Shown here one piece after another: positions 1 to 9,640 of a DNA stretch of 64,000 bases (the stretch's first letter is position 1; the number at the start of each line of letters is the position of its first letter). Both the position numbers and the translations under genes were made by a program. The notes under the pieces were generated by a model that saw only the letters and a list, made by a program, of their open reading frames with translations, was not told where the DNA came from and searched no databases. Source of the DNA: Nocardioides nematodiphilus (lineage in GTDB: Bacteria > Actinomycetota > Actinomycetes > Propionibacteriales > Nocardioidaceae); the NCBI RefSeq assembly GCF_020216525.1, contig NZ_JAIWOY010000002.1, forward strand, positions 310,001 through 374,000. Direction: 5' to 3'.

Positions 1-328
1 TGAGGGAGATGTACTTCTCCCCCAGCAGGCTGGTCTGGCGTACGTCGGCCACGGCGTCGGCGGGCAGCACGATGTCCTTGCGGATCGTCATCGTCACCTC
101 GGCGTGCCAACCGACGCGCTTGACGTCGTCGACCTGACCGACGGCGACGTCGTTGGCCATCACCAGGGTGCGCGGCACCACGTCGACGACGTCGGCGAAG
201 TCGGCGGTGACCTGGTAGCCGTCACTGGCCTTGACCACCTTGCCGGGCAGCGGCAGGTCGTACGCCTGCATCCCGCAGCCGGACACGAGGGCGACGGCGA
301 GGAGGGCCAGGAGCCAGCGCTTGAGCAT
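1..328 (-). CDS. mceE: MceE-type lipoprotein of the Mce lipid transporter (3' end cut by window edge)
   Basis: Only the first 109 codons are inside the window. The protein opens with a lipoprotein signal peptide whose lipobox is VSGC, with Cys18 as the lipidated residue, followed by the start of an MCE domain (DLPLPGKVV..., then a LLGEKYISL strand). In actinobacterial mce operons the fifth mce gene (mceE, LprK-like) is the one that encodes a lipoprotein, and this gene is fifth here. Its ATG starts 3 nt after the TGA of the preceding mce gene, so it belongs to the same minus-strand operon. Role inferred from the family: an extracytoplasmic subunit of a lipid/sterol import channel. Confidence 0.88.
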   Translation of the reverse strand, partial: MLKRWLLALLAVALVSGCGMQAYDLPLPGKVVKASDGYQVTADFADVVDVVPRTLVMANDVAVGQVDDVKRVGWHAEVTMTIRKDIVLPADAVADVRQTSLLGEKYISL

Positions 329-330
329 CG

Positions 331-1545
331 TCACTTCGCCGTCCCCGAGATCAGGCCCTGCACCTGGGCGGCCAGGCCGCCGAGCGTGCTGGTGCCGTTG
401 GTGACCAGCGAGGGCACGCTGAGCGCGTTGGTCAGGCCCGCCCCGACGGTGGTCGCGGCGGTGTCGGGCACGAGCAGCTTGAAGAGCTTGCAGACCAGCG
501 GGGCGTTGGGGATCCGGTCGTTGGTCACGATCCCGCACAGCAGCCCCGGCAGGTCCATGCCGGTCGGCCCGAGCTGGAGCCGGATGCCCTCGGTGCCCGT
601 CCCGGCGTCGAAGGAGTCGGCCAGGTCGGCGAGCCCGAGCGGAGCGAGCTGGAGCACGTCGGCCAGGCTCTGCTTCTGGTCGGCGACCACCTTCAGCGTG
701 GTGGTCAGGTCCGAGATGCCACCGGTGAGCCTGTCCTTGTTGTCGCGCACGAACCGACCTGTGATGTCGACGGCGTCCGCGATCGCGGCCAACGCCTTCT
801 GCAGGTCGCCGCTCTCCCCCGACAGCTCCTGGGAGACCTGCGCGAGGTGCGTCATGAAGCGCTGCACCGTCGGGTCGTTCTTCTGGAGCGTGGTGGTGAT
901 GCCGTTGAGGCCGTCGAGGGTGTCGAAGAGGTTGCTGGAGTTGTCGTCCAACGTCTTCAGGACCTGCGACACGTTGGCCAGCATCTGGTTGCCGAGCTTG
1001 CCGTTGCCCTGCAGCGCGTCGGCGCCGGCCTTGAGGGCGTTGTTGAGCGCGCCGTTCTTGTTGGCGCCGTTGGGGCCGAGCGCGTCGGTGAGGTCGGCGA
1101 CCGACTTGTAGATCTCGTCCATCTCGACCGGCACCGCCGTCCGGGCCTTCGGGATGTCGCCGCCGTCGGCCATCATCGCGCCGCCCGTGTACGCCGGGGC
1201 CAGCTGGACGAAGCGATCGGCGACCAGCGTCGGGGTCACGATCGCCGCCTTCACGTCCGCGGGCAGGTGGTACGTCGCGTCGTACTCCATCGTCACGGTG
1301 ACGCTGTCGCCGTCGGGCACGACCTTGGTCACCTTGCCGACCCGGACGCCCATGATGTCGACGTCGGAGCCCTGGTAGATGCTGGTCGCCTGGGAGAAGT
1401 GCGCGGTCACCGTGCGGGTGCCGCTGCCTCCGCCGACCGCGCTCACGCCGGCCGCGACCAGCAGCAGCGCGACGACGATCGCGACGACCCGCCACGGCGT
1501 CAGGGCACGGATCCATTCCATCGGCGCCATCTTCGGTGCGGGCAT
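331..1545 (-). CDS. mceD: MCE family protein, fourth in operon (MceD)
   Basis: A 404-residue protein starting MPAPKMAPMEW, with one N-terminal membrane segment (about residues 15-36), then an MCE domain (TAHFSQATSIYQGSDV, DIMGVRVGKV) and a long helical C-terminal region rich in coiled-coil-like heptads, the standard layout of Mce subunits. The ATG overlaps the TGA of the upstream mce gene in a TGATG, which selects this start. The family forms hexameric tubes that carry lipids across the cell envelope with YrbE permeases. The same frame stays open upstream into the neighbouring gene, but that extension has shadow-frame composition and is not part of the protein. Confidence 0.9.
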   Translation of the reverse strand: MPAPKMAPMEWIRALTPWRVVAIVVALLLVAAGVSAVGGGSGTRTVTAHFSQATSIYQGSDVDIMGVRVGKVTKVVPDGDSVTVTMEYDATYHLPADVKAAIVTPTLVADRFVQLAPAYTGGAMMADGGDIPKARTAVPVEMDEIYKSVADLTDALGPNGANKNGALNNALKAGADALQGNGKLGNQMLANVSQVLKTLDDNSSNLFDTLDGLNGITTTLQKNDPTVQRFMTHLAQVSQELSGESGDLQKALAAIADAVDITGRFVRDNKDRLTGGISDLTTTLKVVADQKQSLADVLQLAPLGLADLADSFDAGTGTEGIRLQLGPTGMDLPGLLCGIVTNDRIPNAPLVCKLFKLLVPDTAATTVGAGLTNALSVPSLVTNGTSTLGGLAAQVQGLISGTAK

Positions 1546-2558
1546 CAGTCCAGCCCCTTCCGTCGGCCGGGCACGAACTCCCCGGTGGCCAGGCTGGCGA
1601 AGTTCGGGACGTAGGCGTCGAACCACGGACCGGTGCCGATGATGTTGACCAGGATCGAGGCGTACGGGCCGTAGTACTTGATCGTGTCGCTGATCTGCTG
1701 CTTGCGGTCGTTGAGGAACGTGATCGCCCGGTCCAGCTCGTCGAGCGCCGGGCCGAGCTGCTTCTCGTTGTCCCGGGCCAGGCCGCGCAGCTGGTCGGCG
1801 AGGGAGCCGGCGTTGACGAGCAGGGCGTGGATGTCGTCGCGGCGCTGGATCAGCTCCTTGAAGATCTGGTCGCCCTGCTTCATCAGCCCGACCAGATCGC
1901 CCTTGCGCTGGTTGATCAGGTCGACGACGTGGTGGGCGTGCTGAAGCAGCTGGTCGATGTCGTCGTCGCGTGAGGCGATGGTCTGCGAGAGCCGGGCCAG
2001 CCCCTCGAAGCTGCCCCGCACCTGCGGCGCCGCCTGGTTGACCGTGGTGGCGACGGTGTTGAGCGCGGTGCCGAGCTGATCGGTGTCGATCTTCCCGGTC
2101 GTCTCGGTGAGCTGGTCGAGGGTGCCGACGATGTCGTAGCCGGCGGTGGTGCGCTCGAGCGGGATGGTCGCGCCGGCATCGAGGTAGGCGCCGTCGTCGT
2201 GGGCGGTGGTGCCGGGCTCGAGGCGCAGGTACTTCTCGCCGAGCAGGTTGAGCACTTCGATGGAGGCCTCGGTGTCCTCGCCGAGCTTGGCGTCCTTGAC
2301 CGAGAAGGCGACATCGACGCTGGCCCCGCCGCCGGAGGTGTTGATCGTGATCTTGTCGACCCGCCCGACCCGGACACCGGCGACCTCGACGCGGTCGCCC
2401 GTATGCAGACCGCTCGCGTCGGCGAAGCGGGCGTGATAGGTGGTGCCCTTCATCCCGGGCAGCTTCTGCAGGTTGAAGGCGAGCACCATCGCGAGGGCGA
2501 GCGCCACCGCGGTGGCGGCCCCGGCGCGCATCAGCTTCCGGTCGGAATAGGTGGCCAT
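1545..2558 (-). CDS. mceC: MCE family protein, third in operon (MceC)
   Basis: A 337-residue MCE protein: a transmembrane helix at about residues 12-30, the MCE domain with the typical strand pattern (FADASGLHTGDRVEVAGV, RVGRVDKI), then a helical C-terminal half with conserved VNIIGTGPWFDAYVPN near the end, a common ending of MceC-type subunits. It is coupled by 1-nt TGATG overlaps at both ends, so it is translated as part of the mce operon. Role by family: envelope-spanning subunit of a lipid import complex, not an enzyme. Confidence 0.9.
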   Translation of the reverse strand: MATYSDRKLMRAGAATAVALALAMVLAFNLQKLPGMKGTTYHARFADASGLHTGDRVEVAGVRVGRVDKITINTSGGGASVDVAFSVKDAKLGEDTEASIEVLNLLGEKYLRLEPGTTAHDDGAYLDAGATIPLERTTAGYDIVGTLDQLTETTGKIDTDQLGTALNTVATTVNQAAPQVRGSFEGLARLSQTIASRDDDIDQLLQHAHHVVDLINQRKGDLVGLMKQGDQIFKELIQRRDDIHALLVNAGSLADQLRGLARDNEKQLGPALDELDRAITFLNDRKQQISDTIKYYGPYASILVNIIGTGPWFDAYVPNFASLATGEFVPGRRKGLD

Positions 2559-3664
2559 CAGGCATCACACCGCTTCGCGGTGGAGTAGACGGCGACGCTG
2601 CTGAGCGCCTTCTGCAGTGCCTTGATCACCGGCGAGTCGTCCAGGATCTTGCCGAGCGAGGGCAGCTTGATCACGACGTCGAGGTCGCAGAGGTAGTAGT
2701 TGTACGAACTGCCGTAGGTGCCGATCCGGACCTGCGCCTGCAGCGTCTTGGGCAGCCGCTTGAGGGTGTCGTCCATCAGGGCCTGGTTCTCCGGCTTGTT
2801 GAGGGTCGTGACGATCCGGCGCAGCTGGGCGATGTCGGTCTTGGTCGCGGGGCGCACGTCGGTGAGCAGCGTGGCCAGCTGCCCGCTGAGGTCGCCGATC
2901 TGGTGCACCGAGTCGCCGATCGTCGTCTTGTCCCTGGCCAGGTCGCCCATCCACCCGCTGAGCTGGGTGAGCAGCTGGGAGAGCTGGGTGTGGTGGTCGT
3001 CGACGGTCTTGAGCGTCGCGGAGAGGTTCGTGATCACGTCCCCGATGAGCTGGTCGCGGTCCGCGAGCGTGCTGGTCAGCGACGCGGTCTGCTGCAGGAC
3101 GCTGGCGATGGTGCCGCCCTCCCCCTGGAGCACCTTGATCAGGTTGAGCGACAGGTCGTTGACGTCCTGGGGGTTGAGCGCCTGGAAGAGCGGCTGGAAC
3201 CCGTTGAACAGCTCGGTCAGGTTGAGCGCCGGAGTGGTCTGCGCGACGGGGATCGTGGCGCCCGGCTTGAGCGGCGCGCCCTTCGCGCCGGCGTCGGCGG
3301 TGCTGCTCTGGGTGAGCGCGAGGTAGCGGGCACCGACCAGGTTGAGGTAGCGGATCTGGGCCCCGGAGGCGGTCGTCATCGGGACGCCGTTCTCGACCCG
3401 GAAGGTCACCTTGGCCTGATCGCCGTCGTAGAGCTGGACGTCGCGAACCGAGCCGACCGAGACGCCGGCGACCCGGACGTCGTCACCCTTCTTGAGCTCG
3501 CTGGCGCTGGTGAAGATCGCGCTGTACGTGTGCTGACCGCCGCCGCCGAGGTGGCCCATGATGATCGCGAGCATCCCGGTGACGATCACCGAGGTCAGCG
3601 TGAAGATGCCGAGCTTCACGGCGGCCGTGGCGGTCACCATGTTGCGACTCGAGAGGCCGGTCAT
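2558..3664 (-). CDS. mceB: MCE family protein, second in operon (MceB)
   Basis: The start is the ATG of MTGLSSRN, which overlaps the upstream TGA as TGATG and gives 368 residues. It has a single N-terminal membrane segment (about residues 16-38), an MCE domain (FTSASELKKGDDVRVAGV and RYLNLVGARYLAL), then a long helical region and a cysteine-containing tail ending CDA. Two Cys near the C-terminus (YLCDLDV and AKRCDA) are common in this subunit class. Operon position and sequence agree with MceB. Confidence 0.9.
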   Translation of the reverse strand: MTGLSSRNMVTATAAVKLGIFTLTSVIVTGMLAIIMGHLGGGGQHTYSAIFTSASELKKGDDVRVAGVSVGSVRDVQLYDGDQAKVTFRVENGVPMTTASGAQIRYLNLVGARYLALTQSSTADAGAKGAPLKPGATIPVAQTTPALNLTELFNGFQPLFQALNPQDVNDLSLNLIKVLQGEGGTIASVLQQTASLTSTLADRDQLIGDVITNLSATLKTVDDHHTQLSQLLTQLSGWMGDLARDKTTIGDSVHQIGDLSGQLATLLTDVRPATKTDIAQLRRIVTTLNKPENQALMDDTLKRLPKTLQAQVRIGTYGSSYNYYLCDLDVVIKLPSLGKILDDSPVIKALQKALSSVAVYSTAKRCDA

Positions 3665-4827
3665 CACTTCAGCCTCATGATGTCGGGGTGCTGGGCCGGG
3701 TCGTCCTCGGTGCCGTCCTTGATCGGGGCATCCAGGTGGGGCGACTTGGGGATCTTGTCGTACGCGATGTCGGGCAGCCCGGCACACCAGGGGCCGTGCC
3801 CGATCGCGCCGTACTCCGGGCGGTCGGCGCGCGTGTAGGCGGGCTTCTGCGAGCCGCCGAGCGTCATCGTCTGGCTGACCCGGCTGTTGCGGAAGATCTC
3901 GTTGAGGTTCTTGGTGTAGAGGTCGAGCCCCTTGAGCAGGCAGGGGTACTCGGGCGAGTAGTCGGCGAGCAGCTTGACCAACGGGACAGCGAGCTGCGAC
4001 TCGGTGTCGATGCTCGCCTCGTTGTCGTGCAGCAGCGCCGTCGTCGAGTACGACAGACCCGTCACGCTGCTGAACAGTCCCTTGAGCTGGTCCTGCTTGG
4101 CGGTGACCGTCTTGGCCGTCACGGTCGCGTTGTCGAGGATCCGCACCAGATCCGGCGCGGCCAGATCGTAGGTGTGGGCGACGTCGGCGAACGCCTTGAT
4201 GTCGCTGGTCAGGGTCGGCAGGTGGACGTTCATGGTGGTGAGGTAGTCGTTGAGCTGGGTGATGGTCGCGCCGAGCCGGTCGCCGTTGCCCTGCAGCGCT
4301 GTCGACAGCGCGGTCAGCGTGCTGTTGAGGTCCTGCGGGCGCACGGCCTGCAGGATCGGGAACAGCCGGGCGAGCACCGACTCCAGTTCGACGCTGGTGC
4401 GGACCCGGTCCGCGGGGATCACGGTGCCGTCGCGGAGGCCGCCGGCGGCCGGCGTGGGCGGGTCGACGAACTGGACGTACTTCTGCCCGAAGAGGGTGGT
4501 CGGCAGGATCTCGGCGTCGACGTTGCTCGGGATCTGCTCGGCCTGGCCGGGATCGAGGCCGAGCTTGATCACGGCCTGGTGCCCGTCCTGGCTGACCCCG
4601 CGGATCTGGCCGACGATCACCCCGTGCATCCGCACGTCGCCGAACTTCGGCAGCTGCAGGCCGGCCCGGTCGGCCTTGATCGTCACCCAGGTCACCGAGG
4701 TGAAGGCCTTCTGGTAGACCGCGATGGCGAGACCGATCAGCAGCGCCATGATGACGACGTAGCCGATCCCCGCGACGAAGAGCTTGTTGTGCTCCGCACG
4801 CGAGTCGTGTTGGGCCCCGACCAGCAT
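3664..4827 (-). CDS. mceA: MCE family protein, first in operon (MceA)
   Basis: A 387-residue MCE subunit with an N-terminal membrane helix (VAGIGYVVIMALLIGLAIAV), an MCE domain (GLQLPKFGDVRMHGVIVGQIRGV, LPTTLFGQKYVQF) and a helical tail ending with the conserved RPEYGAIGHGPWC region seen in MceA proteins. I use the ATG at 4827. A GTG two codons earlier (4833) would overlap the permease TAG in the same stop-start style as the rest of the operon and is an equally plausible start. The gene directly follows the two YrbE permease genes, the normal order of mce operons. Confidence 0.88.
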   Translation of the reverse strand: MLVGAQHDSRAEHNKLFVAGIGYVVIMALLIGLAIAVYQKAFTSVTWVTIKADRAGLQLPKFGDVRMHGVIVGQIRGVSQDGHQAVIKLGLDPGQAEQIPSNVDAEILPTTLFGQKYVQFVDPPTPAAGGLRDGTVIPADRVRTSVELESVLARLFPILQAVRPQDLNSTLTALSTALQGNGDRLGATITQLNDYLTTMNVHLPTLTSDIKAFADVAHTYDLAAPDLVRILDNATVTAKTVTAKQDQLKGLFSSVTGLSYSTTALLHDNEASIDTESQLAVPLVKLLADYSPEYPCLLKGLDLYTKNLNEIFRNSRVSQTMTLGGSQKPAYTRADRPEYGAIGHGPWCAGLPDIAYDKIPKSPHLDAPIKDGTEDDPAQHPDIMRLK

Positions 4828-4832
4828 CGCCA

Positions 4833-5693
4833 CTACCCGGTGATCCGGACCGTCGTGGTGGAGCCCCAGATCGCGAAGCTGAGGAAGAAGTCCGCGACGA
4901 CGACCGTGACGATGGAGGTGCGGATGGCCTGGCCGACCGCGCGGCCGACGCCCGCAGGTCCACCGGAGGCGGTGTAGCCGTAGTAGCAGTGGATCAGGAT
5001 CACCGCGACCGCCAGCACGACGAGCTTCAGGAACGACCACAGGATGTCGACCGGCGGCAGGAACGCGATGAAGTAGTGGTCGTAGGTCCCCGCCGACTGG
5101 TGGTAGAGCAGCGTCGTGATCAGGCGCGGCGACAGGTACGAGGCGCACAGGGCGATCACGTAGAGCGGGATGACCGCGATGAACCCGGCCGCCATCCGGG
5201 TGGTGACCAGGTAGGGCAGCGACGGGATGCCCATCGACTCGAGCGCGTCGATCTCCTCGCTGATCCGCATCGCGCCGAGACGGGCCGTGTAGCCGCAGCC
5301 GACGGTCGCGGCGAGGGCGATCGCGGAGACGAGCGGGGCGACCTCGCGGGTGTTGAAGTAGGCGGAGATGAAGGCGGTGAACTTCGCGACGCCGATCTGG
5401 CTGAGCGAGGCGTAGCCCTGGATGCCGACCTCGGTGCCGGCGAAGAACGCCATGAACGCGATGACGCCCGCCGTGCCGGCGATCATGCTGAGCGCGCCGG
5501 CGCCGAAGGCCACCTCGGCGAGGATGTTGAACATCTCGCGGCGGTGATGGGTGATCGCCCGCGGCGTCCAGGCCAGGGCCTTGATGTAGAAGAGGAGCTG
5601 GTCGCCGAGCTGCTCGATCCGGTTGCGGCGCTCCCGAACGATCGAGCCCGCGACCGTGCCCACGGTCTGGCCCAGGGTGGTGACGGCACTCAT
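4833..5693 (-). CDS. yrbEB: MlaE/YrbE-type ABC permease, second copy (YrbEB)
   Basis: A 286-residue polytopic membrane protein of the MlaE permease family. It shows the family signature GYTARLGAMRISEEIDALESMGI in the cytoplasmic coupling region and about five hydrophobic segments, ending with the ASGGPAGVGRAVGQA loop typical of YrbEB. Its ATG overlaps the stop of the upstream permease gene. YrbEA and YrbEB pair as the membrane core of the Mce importer. The ATPase partner (MceG/Mkl in mycobacteria) is usually encoded elsewhere and is not in this window. Confidence 0.93.
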   Translation of the reverse strand: MSAVTTLGQTVGTVAGSIVRERRNRIEQLGDQLLFYIKALAWTPRAITHHRREMFNILAEVAFGAGALSMIAGTAGVIAFMAFFAGTEVGIQGYASLSQIGVAKFTAFISAYFNTREVAPLVSAIALAATVGCGYTARLGAMRISEEIDALESMGIPSLPYLVTTRMAAGFIAVIPLYVIALCASYLSPRLITTLLYHQSAGTYDHYFIAFLPPVDILWSFLKLVVLAVAVILIHCYYGYTASGGPAGVGRAVGQAIRTSIVTVVVADFFLSFAIWGSTTTVRITG

Positions 5694-6463
5694 CACAGAC
5701 CGTCCTGCGGCACGACCTGGAAGTAGACCGCCGTGATCACCGAGTTGAGCACGAAGAGCAACATGAACGCGACGATCACCGACTCGTTGACCGCGCGGCC
5801 GACGCCGCTCGGGCCGCCGGCGGCGCGCAGGCCGTTGTGGGCGCCGACGATCGCGGCGAGGAACCCGAAGAGGGCCGCCTTGATCATCGAGATGTAGAGG
5901 TCGGGCAGCGTGGCCAGTGCGTTGAAGCTGGACAGGAAGGCGCCGGCGGAGCCGCCCTGGACCATCACGGTGAAGAAGTAGCCGCCCGCGATGCCGGTGG
6001 CGATGACGATGCCGTTGATCATCATCGAGACGAACACGCAGGCCAGGACGCGCGGGGTGACGAGCCGGACGACGGGGTCGATGCCCAGCACCTCGAGGGC
6101 GTCGATCTCCTCGCGGATCTTTCTCGCGCCCATGTCGGAGCAGATGGCCGAGCCCGCTGCGCCGGCGATGATCAGGGCAGCCGCGATCGGGGCCGCCTCC
6201 CGGACGACGGCGAGCACGGCGGTCGCGCCGGCGAAGGACTGCGCGCCCAGCTGGCCGGTCAGGTTGCCGACCTGGAGCGAGATCACCGCGCCGAACGGGA
6301 TGCTGACCAGGATCGTCGGCATCAGCGTCACGCTGGTCATGAACCAGGCCTGCTCGAGGAACTCGCGGGTCTGGAACCGCGTCGTGAAGGTCGCTCTGGC
6401 GACCTCGACCGTCATCAGTCCGATGCCGCCCATGCCACGCACGAGCGAGCTCACCTGCGGCAT
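5693..6463 (-). CDS. yrbEA: MlaE/YrbE-type ABC permease, first copy (YrbEA), first gene of the mce operon
   Basis: The start is the ATG of MPQVSSLVRGMG, preceded by an AGAGGTG ribosome site at 5-6 nt; this gives 256 residues. The frame stays open upstream, but that extension is unlike the family. The protein carries the MlaE signature (GAAGSAICSDMGARKIREEIDALEVLGI region) and several hydrophobic helices, ending in the AAGGPSGVGRAVNES loop. As the first gene, its upstream region (6464-6616) should contain the promoter of the operon, but I see no convincing -35/-10 pair. Confidence 0.93.
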   Translation of the reverse strand: MPQVSSLVRGMGGIGLMTVEVARATFTTRFQTREFLEQAWFMTSVTLMPTILVSIPFGAVISLQVGNLTGQLGAQSFAGATAVLAVVREAAPIAAALIIAGAAGSAICSDMGARKIREEIDALEVLGIDPVVRLVTPRVLACVFVSMMINGIVIATGIAGGYFFTVMVQGGSAGAFLSSFNALATLPDLYISMIKAALFGFLAAIVGAHNGLRAAGGPSGVGRAVNESVIVAFMLLFVLNSVITAVYFQVVPQDGL

Positions 6464-6616
6464 ATCGCACCTCTTCGCGTCGGCGGTTCTGTGACCGGGC
6501 TCACCAGCGCCGCAAGTAGAACATGTTTCAGTTCTGCAAGCAACGACCTGACCGCCCAACGACGTGTTCGGCCGAAGGTGATGCCCCTGACCGCTGGTCA
6601 GACGTCCAGGACTGAG

Positions 6617-6653
6617 CAGCACCGCCGGCCTCCGAGGAGGGCCGGCGGCGCTG
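6617..6653 (-). terminator. Strong GC hairpin after glnE
   Basis: A perfect 9-bp stem CCGCCGGCC / GGCCGGCGG with a 9-nt loop, extended by CAGC/GCTG beyond a one-base mismatch. It lies about 65 nt downstream of the glnE stop on the minus strand and upstream of the mce operon, as expected for a terminator separating the two units. There is no clear T-tract, which is common in high-GC actinobacteria. Confidence 0.65.
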
Positions 6654-6718
6654 TGGCGAGGCGAGGTCTCGGTCAACGCACCCGGACGGAAGGGCGACGT
6701 CGTTCCATGCTTCCGCGC

Positions 6719-9640
6719 TCAGATGCCCCAGAACACCCGCTCGACGATCGCGTAGGCGTGTCTGGTGGCACGCAGGTAGTCGTTGACCATCTCGTCGCTG
6801 GCGTCGGGGGCGTAGCCGAGGATCGAGGCCACCGCGCGGCGCTCGGTGACGTTGCTCGGGAGCTGGTCGGAGGGCTTGCCGCGCACGAGGGTGATGGCGT
6901 TGCGCGTCCGGCTGACGCGGCGCCAGGCCGTGCCGAGCGCCTCGGCGTCCTCGGAGGTGATCAGCCCCGCCTCCAACGCGGCATCGAGGCCCTCGAGGGT
7001 GCGCGGCGTGCGCAGTCCCTCGACGTCGTGCGCGTGGCACATCTGGAGCAGCTGGACCGTCCACTCGATGTCGGCCAAGCCGCCGCGCCCGAGCTTGAGG
7101 TGGGTCGCCGGATCGGCACCGCGCGGCAGCCGCTCGGCATCGACGCGGCCCTTGATCCGGCGCACCTCGCGGATGTCGCGCTCCTGCAGCCCGCCCGCGG
7201 GGTAGCGCAGCCGGTCGATCATCGCGGTGAAGTCCTTCCGCAGGTCCTCATCGCCGACGACGGCGTCGGCGCGCAGCAGCGCCTGCGCCTCCCAGACGTC
7301 CGACCAGCGGGCGTAGTAGGCGGCGTACGAGTCGAGCGTGCGCGCCAGCGGGCCCTGCCGGCCCTCGGGACGCAGGTCGGCGTCGAGCACGAGCGCCGGG
7401 TCGGGACCTGACGAGTTGAGCAGCGCACGGACGCGCTCGGCGACCGCCCGCGCGAATGTCGCCGCCTCCTCCGCGGACGCGCCCTCGGCGGGCTGGTGGA
7501 CGAAGAGCACGTCGGCGTCGCTGGCGTACGACAGCTCGAAGCCGCCGTAGCGCCCCATCGCGATGATCGCCATCCGGGTCGGGGCCTCGGTCAGCCCGCG
7601 TGCGGCCGTGATCTCAGCGAGCGCTCCCCCGAGGGTCGCCTCGATGACCGCGTCGGTGAGGTGCGCCAGCGCCTCGCCGACCTGGGTGACGTCGAGGACG
7701 CCCGCCAGCTCGCCGGCGCTGATCCGGAAGAGCTCACGGCGCCGGATGCCGCGCACGACATGGATCGCGGCACCCAGGTCGGTGTGCCGGTCGACGGCGC
7801 CGCGCATCTCGGCGAGCAGCGCCTCGACCGGGGTCGGGTGGAGGTCGCCGCCGAGGATCCGTACGCCCTCGGGCTCGCGCTCCAGCAACGCCGTCGTGTA
7901 GCGCGAGGTCGACAGCACGCGGGCGAGGCGCTCGGCGATCAGCCCCTCGTCGCGCAGTGCGCGCAGGTACCAGGGCGTGTCGCCGAGGGCCTCGCTGATC
8001 CGGCGGAAGCCGAAGAGACCCATGTCCGGGTCGGCGCCGTCGGCGAACCACTGGAGCATCACGGGCAGCAGGTGGCGCTGCATGGTCGCGGTGCGCGAGA
8101 CCCCTCCGGTGAGCGCCTCCAGGTGGCGCAGCGCAGCGGCCGGGTCCGCGTATCCGAGAGCCGTGAGCCGCTCCTCCGCGGCCGCGAGCGAGAGCCGGGC
8201 TTCGGTGCCGGGGATGCGGGCGACCGCGGCGAGCAGCGGGCGGTAGAAGAGCTTCTGGTGCAGCCGGCTGACCTCGCGGCGCTCCTCGGCGAGCCGCTTC
8301 TCCAGGGAGGCGGCGGGGTCGCGGAAGAGGCCCATCGAGCGACCGAGGGTGCGCAGCGACTCCTCGTCGCGCGGCACCATGTGGGTCCGACGCAGGCGGC
8401 GCAGCTGGATGCGGTGCTCCAGGGAGCGCAGGAAAGTGTACGCGGCGTGCAGCGCCTCGCCGTCCTCACGCCCGACGTAACCGCCGTCGGTGAGCGCCGT
8501 GAGCGCGGACAGCGTGGTCGGCACCCGCAGCGAGGGGTCGGCGCGCCCGTGCACCAGCTGGAGCAGCTGGACGGCGAACTCGACGTCGCGCAGGCCCCCG
8601 ACGCCGAGCTTGAGCTCACGGTCGGCGTCTCGGCTCGGGATGTGCTCGACGACCCTGCGGCGCATCGCCTGGGTGTCGGCGACGAAGCCGTCGCGCTCGG
8701 CCGCCTTCCACACCAGCGGCGAGAGCTCCTCGATGTAGGCCCGGCCGAGCTCGTGGTCGCCCGCGACGGGGCGGGCCTTGAGCAGCGCCTGGAACTCCCA
8801 GGTCGACGCCCAGCGCTCGTAGTAGGCGACGTGCCCGGCGAGCGTGCGCGACAGGGCGCCCGCCTTGCCCTCGGGGCGCAGGTTGGCATCGACCTGCCAG
8901 ATCGTGCCCTCCCGGGAGTGCTCCGAGCAGATCCGGATGAGGGTGCTGGCCAGCTTGGCCGCGACGTCGTCGGGACCCTCGTGGACGAAGATCACGTCGA
9001 CGTCGGAGACGTAGTTGAGCTCGTGGGCGCCGCACTTGCCCATCGCGATCACCGCGAGTCGCACCTCATCGGCGCGGTCGACCTCCTGGCGGGCGATGTG
9101 CAGCGCGGCCTCGAGCGTGCCGGCGGCCAGGTCGGAGAGCTCGGCGGCGACGTCGTCGACGCCCATCTCGTGGCCGAGGTCGCGGGCGGCCAGGCGGAGC
9201 AGGAGCCGGCGGTAGTCGACACGGAGGGCGTCGCGGGCCTCGGCCGGGCCGAGCCCCTCGACCGCGGCGAGCAGGTGGTCGCGCAGGAAGTACGCCGCCG
9301 GCCGGGTCGAGCCCAGCTCCGGGTCGCACAGGTCGCGCCAGTGCTCGGGGTGGCGGGCGAGGTAGTCGCCGAGGGCCTCGGAGGCGCCGAGGACGGTGAG
9401 CAGCCGCATCGCGGTGCCCTCGTCGTCGGCCAGCTCCTCGAGCAGCGCCGCGCTGTCGTCGACGGCATCGGCGAGCCGGACCAGGGCGGCCAGCGCGAGG
9501 TCGGGGTCGGCCGTGCGCCCGAAGAGGGCGAGCAGCTCCTCGGGCACCGGCAGGCCGGTGAGGGCGGCGAGCGCGGCGTCGGTCTCATCGAAACCGAGCC
9601 GCAGCAGGGTGCCCTTCGTGGTGGCGACTCTGGGCGCCAT
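6719..9640 (-). CDS. glnE: Bifunctional glutamine synthetase adenylyltransferase/deadenylase GlnE
   Basis: A 973-residue protein, about the usual GlnE length, with two nucleotidyltransferase halves. Each half shows the family motif: GKCGAHELNYVSDVDVIFVH in the N-terminal (deadenylase) half and MGRYGGFELSYASDADVLFVH in the C-terminal (adenylase) half, with the SD-x-D metal-binding aspartates intact. The ATG overlaps the TGA of the amidotransferase-like gene (TGATG); a GTG one codon earlier is also possible. GlnE attaches or removes AMP on a tyrosine of glutamine synthetase according to nitrogen status. Its position behind glnA2 matches mycobacteria and corynebacteria, except for the gene between them. 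Confidence 0.95.
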   Translation of the reverse strand: MAPRVATTKGTLLRLGFDETDAALAALTGLPVPEELLALFGRTADPDLALAALVRLADAVDDSAALLEELADDEGTAMRLLTVLGASEALGDYLARHPEHWRDLCDPELGSTRPAAYFLRDHLLAAVEGLGPAEARDALRVDYRRLLLRLAARDLGHEMGVDDVAAELSDLAAGTLEAALHIARQEVDRADEVRLAVIAMGKCGAHELNYVSDVDVIFVHEGPDDVAAKLASTLIRICSEHSREGTIWQVDANLRPEGKAGALSRTLAGHVAYYERWASTWEFQALLKARPVAGDHELGRAYIEELSPLVWKAAERDGFVADTQAMRRRVVEHIPSRDADRELKLGVGGLRDVEFAVQLLQLVHGRADPSLRVPTTLSALTALTDGGYVGREDGEALHAAYTFLRSLEHRIQLRRLRRTHMVPRDEESLRTLGRSMGLFRDPAASLEKRLAEERREVSRLHQKLFYRPLLAAVARIPGTEARLSLAAAEERLTALGYADPAAALRHLEALTGGVSRTATMQRHLLPVMLQWFADGADPDMGLFGFRRISEALGDTPWYLRALRDEGLIAERLARVLSTSRYTTALLEREPEGVRILGGDLHPTPVEALLAEMRGAVDRHTDLGAAIHVVRGIRRRELFRISAGELAGVLDVTQVGEALAHLTDAVIEATLGGALAEITAARGLTEAPTRMAIIAMGRYGGFELSYASDADVLFVHQPAEGASAEEAATFARAVAERVRALLNSSGPDPALVLDADLRPEGRQGPLARTLDSYAAYYARWSDVWEAQALLRADAVVGDEDLRKDFTAMIDRLRYPAGGLQERDIREVRRIKGRVDAERLPRGADPATHLKLGRGGLADIEWTVQLLQMCHAHDVEGLRTPRTLEGLDAALEAGLITSEDAEALGTAWRRVSRTRNAITLVRGKPSDQLPSNVTERRAVASILGYAPDASDEMVNDYLRATRHAYAIVERVFWGI

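Noticed and set aside
331..2568. Apparent 745-residue fusion of two Mce proteins
   Set aside because: The N-terminal half is the wrong frame of mceC; the TGATG overlap at 1545 shows separate genes.
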